Of a stretch of DNA of 64,000 nt, positions 60,302 to 64,000 are shown piece by piece. Location: assembly GCA_005406025.1 (NCBI GenBank), contig BGZK01000189.1, positions 310,001-374,000 of the forward strand. Reading direction: 5' to 3'. The notes under the pieces are model-generated. The model did no database searches. It was not told the DNA's origin and was given only the letters and a program-made list of their open reading frames with translations. The DNA is from Eumeta japonica. Its lineage: Eukaryota > Arthropoda > Insecta > Lepidoptera > Psychidae. How positions within the stretch are numbered: position 1 is the stretch's first letter; each line of letters begins with the position of its first letter. The translations under genes were made by a program, and so were the position numbers.

Positions 60302-61140
60302 TAATAATTGCTGTCGGAGGCATCAGATTTATATTCCCTTATTTGCTGCGACTTTTGCTATATGTATACTTCCGAATGTAAGTATTTATTATAATTGATT
60401 GGATTATATTTTACATTTTCTTATTTCCAGTTTTTCAGATCACTTTTGTCCAGTAGGGTTTTTTAAATTTATTATTTCTTTTCCCATGTACCATTTTAAA
60501 GTCCGATCCTTGAATTTAATTAATACTAGTTCTACCTTCACGTCGCTTCAGGCGTACATTTTTTGATTTCAACATTTTGGAACTTGGCCTTTCTCCCGGG
60601 AGGTCGAATCCTGAATTCAGTCAAAGTTCGAATTGAATTTTGCACGTGGTTTCTTATGTAAGAAAAGCGCTGTCAGAATTTACAGTGATAGATGATTGTT
60701 CTCCCGAAGTTTGGAATCCTTGAAACTTTTTTCGTCTGTAACTGTATTACAGAGATGCCGAAGAAAGAAGATGGGTGTAAAATATAACTTGATTTTAATT
60801 TAAGGTAAAATCGTTATGAAAATTTCTTTACAAATACAGAATTTGAAAAAATATATCTCAGACATTTATGCAAGAATGTTCATGTTTTATAATATTTTAC
60901 TTATTGTCTTATTATTATTTACTCACCTGAATGTTTGCGTGGATATTACAATCTTTTTCAAAAGAAATTGTCAAAGACTACATTGTCGAAAGTAACAATT
61001 TTTTTTTGAAGGTATTAACTTTTATACGGATATATATAAAGGCAAAATTCAAAAAGAGATTATTTTAATTAAAGTAAAGACGATTATTCTATTTTAAATC
61101 AAAGTCGAAAAAACTATACGTTGATTAAAATTCATTGATG
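60302..61140. other. AT-rich spacer, no gene seen
   Basis: No supported feature. Confidence 0.4.
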
Positions 61141-61268
61141 CTGTCTACTCACGCGTATCTCCCTGAGTTTAGGCAGAGACCACAGAGTTTCGCATACTTA
61201 TCTTGGTTCACTGATATCCTCATGATATGATCCTTTCATGATATCCTAGCTTGTCGGTTTCTGGTGTT
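61141..61268 (-). pseudogene. non-LTR retrotransposon 3' tail (copy 6 of 6)
   Basis: The minus strand from 61,268 carries AGAAACCGACAAGC (RNRxA region), then decayed MKGSYHEDISEP-type codons and TGGTCTCTGCCTAAACT. It aligns base by base with 31,078-31,182 and 54,660-54,742. Most decayed of the six. Confidence 0.5.
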
Positions 61269-61485
61269 TAAAATTTTGTTCTTTTTATGACAGTTGTCAT
61301 AATTTATGTTTTTATTTCACATTCATAAAAAAAATTGCGTAACTTAGATAAAACTGGAGTTAACGCTGATTTCGAACGTCAGGCCAATTACATTAGATTC
61401 TCACCCGATATAAATATACTAGCATTTAACTTCGAGCGATTTACGATGATCCACTAATTTTCGCGAGGTGAAAAACATAGCTGTA

Positions 61486-62766
61486 TGTTGGGCGCACTAT
61501 AAGTTTCTAGAACTGGCCACTTACATAAACAATATTTCAAAATTAATTGCTTGATTTGAAAATGGAACGCTTTGACTGTAGAATACAGTTTGTTTCATCT
61601 AACTGTCAATTGTTTTTACATTGTGGCGACATTTTAAAAATGGCGTGTCTTCATCAATATGGATTAAAAGTCGCGAAAATTTCGAGGTACGATTTTCTAA
61701 GAATTTAAGTGTAATTTGACAGTTCAGCAGAGCCTCGTTTGGTTTCGAACTGTTTTTGGCGATGAAGCTCCTTGCAAGATAAGTATTTATAACTGGTTTT
61801 CAGAATTAAAACGCGGTATTTTCAATCTTAGTGACGAATTACGTGATGATCGCCCGTCCACCGTGGTGAACAACAAAAACATCGATGCTGTGCACCGCAT
61901 GATTAAAACGGACAGGCGTGTGACCTAACATGAGATTCTAACGTCTTGAGGTATAAGCGTGAGTTAAATACAATTAAAACTACACAAAAATTCGGGTATA
62001 AAAAAGCTATGCTCGCCGTGGATTCCACATAATTTGACTAAGGCTTAAAAAACAGACACATCACTCGGTGCCATGCTATGATAAACAGATTCAAGAAAGG
62101 GGCGTCAAATTTGGTACGGGACATAGTCACCGATGACATAACATAAATTTATTGTTACCGACCCCAAAACAAAGCAGCAATCGACCGTATGGGTTCTATC
62201 GAGATGAGCCGAAACCAATTAAAGGGCGCGCGAGCGAAGTATCTCTGAGCGGATGAATGCTTCTTTTTTTAATAAAACTGGACACGTGGCTACTGTTGCT
62301 TTGGAAAATTGTGGTACGTACCGTAAAAAGTAATTAGTACAAGACTTTTTTTTTGCCGAAAGTTATTGACGAACCCCGTAAAAATAACCCCACATATCGT
62401 ATCATCTCGCACCACGGCAATGGCAGTTCTCATACGGCCAAACTTACAAACAATTTTTTGAAGGAGAAAAACGTAGAACTTATGAGCAACCGGCATACAG
62501 TCCCAACATCGCACCTTGTGATTTTTATTGTTCGCAAAAATTAAGAATGCGGTCAACAATTTTCATCCCAAGAGACTGTCGAAGAGTATGAAAAACATAT
62601 TTCCTAGGTCATCGGGGGGAGTGGTATAAATGTTTTTCAAATTGGTCTATTCGTATGAAAAAATGCATTTATGCAAACGGAGAATATTTTGAGAATAATA
62701 ATTAATTTTTGACCATTTATAGAAATTTTTTCTTGTTCATTCCAGAAATTTTCAGGGCGCCCTATG
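61486..62766 (+). mobile_element. mariner element, copy 2 (full length, TA-flanked)
   Basis: A 1,281-bp copy of the same family as 57,485-58,512. TIRs are TGTTGGGCGCACTATAAG and the inverted right end CATAGGGCGCCCTGAAAA; TA at 61,484-61,485 and 62,767-62,768. Transposase pieces: TVQQSLVWFRTVFGDEAPCK (61,719 on), ISIYNWFSELKRGIFNLSDE, DRPSTVVNNKNIDAVHRMIK, then a stop after DRRVT. Later come VTDDIT with a stop (first Asp, family GDETW), LPKVIDEPRK in part, HHGNGSSHTAKLTNNFLKEK (second Asp is now Gly), NVELMSN, and a degraded region where the third Asp (PDLAPCDFF in the family) is frameshifted. All domains are present in length but the enzyme is dead. Confidence 0.85.
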
Positions 62767-62768
62767 TA

Positions 62769-64000
62769 TTTCAAAATTAACTTTGATTGCATACTTATTT
62801 TCTGATTATAGACTTTTTTTTTATTCGTAAGCAGCAGTTGCCAAGTTAAGAAATAAAGAATTTTGAGATTATAAATGAATATAAGGGATATTTCATATTT
62901 ATTAAAAAAATATTATATAAATAATATATTCTTAACATATTAACGTTATTTATATACTTTGTAAATTTTGCAAATTTTGAAGCCGTTTCAGCAGTGGCAA
63001 AACGGATTAATGGTGAAACAAAGTAGACGTAAAAGAATAAACGAATAGATGCTTACCATTTTAAAGCCACATAGTACTTGAGAGAAATATCCCTCATGCG
63101 ATTCTTCGTCAAAAATGTTTAGTCAATGACGTTTGGGCGGCGACGGCGGTATTTTAAGGCACAGTTAGCTTAGCGTTATTCTGTGACTTCATAGGGAATA
63201 AACAACGAATTAAAAAATATTAGAATTATATTTATTTTTAGTCGTAAATAAATGCTGACGAATCATTGGAATAATGTGCTGTAACTAAATAATATTATAC
63301 TAATTTAGTTATTTATTTTTTTTATTATTATATTCAAATCATCTTTACATAAAAAGTGAGTATTGAAAATATTGGTATAATACGGTTGTAACTGGTTATC
63401 TAAATGTAATATATATTTTTCAATAATACTATGAAATCTCTCAACTATGTTGCTATCAACATCATAACTTAAACTACGTTAATGTGTAGCAACATTAGTT
63501 GTCAATAAATAACTTGTGACCATATACTATTTACATTATAATACCTATAACCGATACCAACCTAATGCAAAAGGAATTATTAAAATCAGTTAATAAATAA
63601 AGAAGTTATGCATGAACATATATATAACTTACGACAAATTGAGAAACTCCTCTTTTTTTTTTGAAGTCGGCTAAAAATGCCCTCTAATAAACTATAAACT
63701 AAAAGTAATCAATATGTAAATAGTAATGATTAATTAAATATATTAAAATAAAAATATTATAATGCTTAATTATAAAAAATCGTTCGTACAAATATTTCTC
63801 TATTTTGCATTAATATTAAGGTGATTACAAAACGATTACAAAAAGCTGAACTGTTGAGAGATGGCGGTGTTCGCTTATATACCAAAAAATATTAAATTTT
63901 GTCTTAAATGCTAATTTACGGTCAATAGAACCCAGTTTCACAGAAAGCTATTTATTAGTTTTACACATAAGAGCACAATTTATTCTAAAATTATAGTGTA
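62769..64000. other. AT-rich spacer to window end
   Basis: A slightly GC-richer patch at 63,090-63,180 (GTTTGGGCGGCGACGGCGGT) has no recognised frame. A small palindrome centred near 63,296 (TAACTAAAT...ATTTAGTTA) is present. Otherwise nothing. Confidence 0.4.

Noticed and set aside
60590..60625. GAGGTCGAATCCTG resembling a tRNA T-arm/B box
   Set aside because: No matching A box or cloverleaf arms upstream, so not a tRNA or SINE call.

Overview
This 64-kb window looks like gene-poor nuclear DNA from an insect, most probably a moth or butterfly. It is AT-rich. It holds no recognisable host protein-coding exon, no rRNA and no clear tRNA gene. It is densely packed with decayed transposable elements (TEs) of kinds I associate with Lepidoptera: PIF/Harbinger, SETMAR-type mariner elements with TA target sites, Jockey-like and other non-LTR retrotransposons, and short GTAGGTACC-type words. 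The taxonomic call is inference from element content and base composition, not a database match. Almost every open reading frame is short and is either chance or a piece of a dead element.

Layout. 0.07-0.5 kb: 3' tail of a non-LTR retrotransposon. 1.77-4.16 kb: PIF/Harbinger transposase relic whose probable intron (2,432-3,359) carries the remains of the element's second protein (BESS type) on the opposite strand. 5.8-12.2 kb: composite repeats, including arrays of a ~106-bp monomer and a repeat (8,410-9,952) into which a Tc1/mariner-like DNA transposon piece has jumped; the empty counterpart is at 51,780-52,386. 12.3-13.3 kb: another long repeat (second copy at 50.2-51.2 kb) ending in a 59-nt hairpin. 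13.4-13.8 kb: GC-rich island. 14.7-14.9 kb: a 142-bp insertion between direct repeats. 18.4-18.9 kb: second non-LTR tail. 23.2-23.8 kb: GC-rich island. 27.12-28.46 kb: end-to-end mariner relic. 29.2 kb: CA/CGCA microsatellite. 30.5 kb: tRNA-like SINE. 34.6-35.8 kb: second copy of the 106-bp monomer repeat. 36.4-36.9 and 40.5 kb: reverse-transcriptase C-terminal relics on the minus strand. 37.54 kb: near-perfect 62-nt hairpin. 46.70-46.74 kb: exceptionally regular heat-shock-element array. 52.5-53.6 kb: Jockey-type relic lacking nearly all of its endonuclease. 55.9-56.8 kb: inverted-repeat-bounded segment around a GC-rich island. 57.49-58.51 and 61.49-62.77 kb: two mariner copies of one family, each inactivated differently.

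How it fits together. Nothing here works as an operon or pathway. The organising theme is layered TE decay: one non-LTR family left six 3'-anchored tails, mariners retain TIRs and TA duplications but have lost catalytic residues, and nested copies allow relative dating. The most intriguing non-TE-like signals are the heat-shock-element array, three compact hairpins, and several GC-rich islands with homeodomain, Sox, POU or CTCF-like words that could be conserved regulatory DNA.
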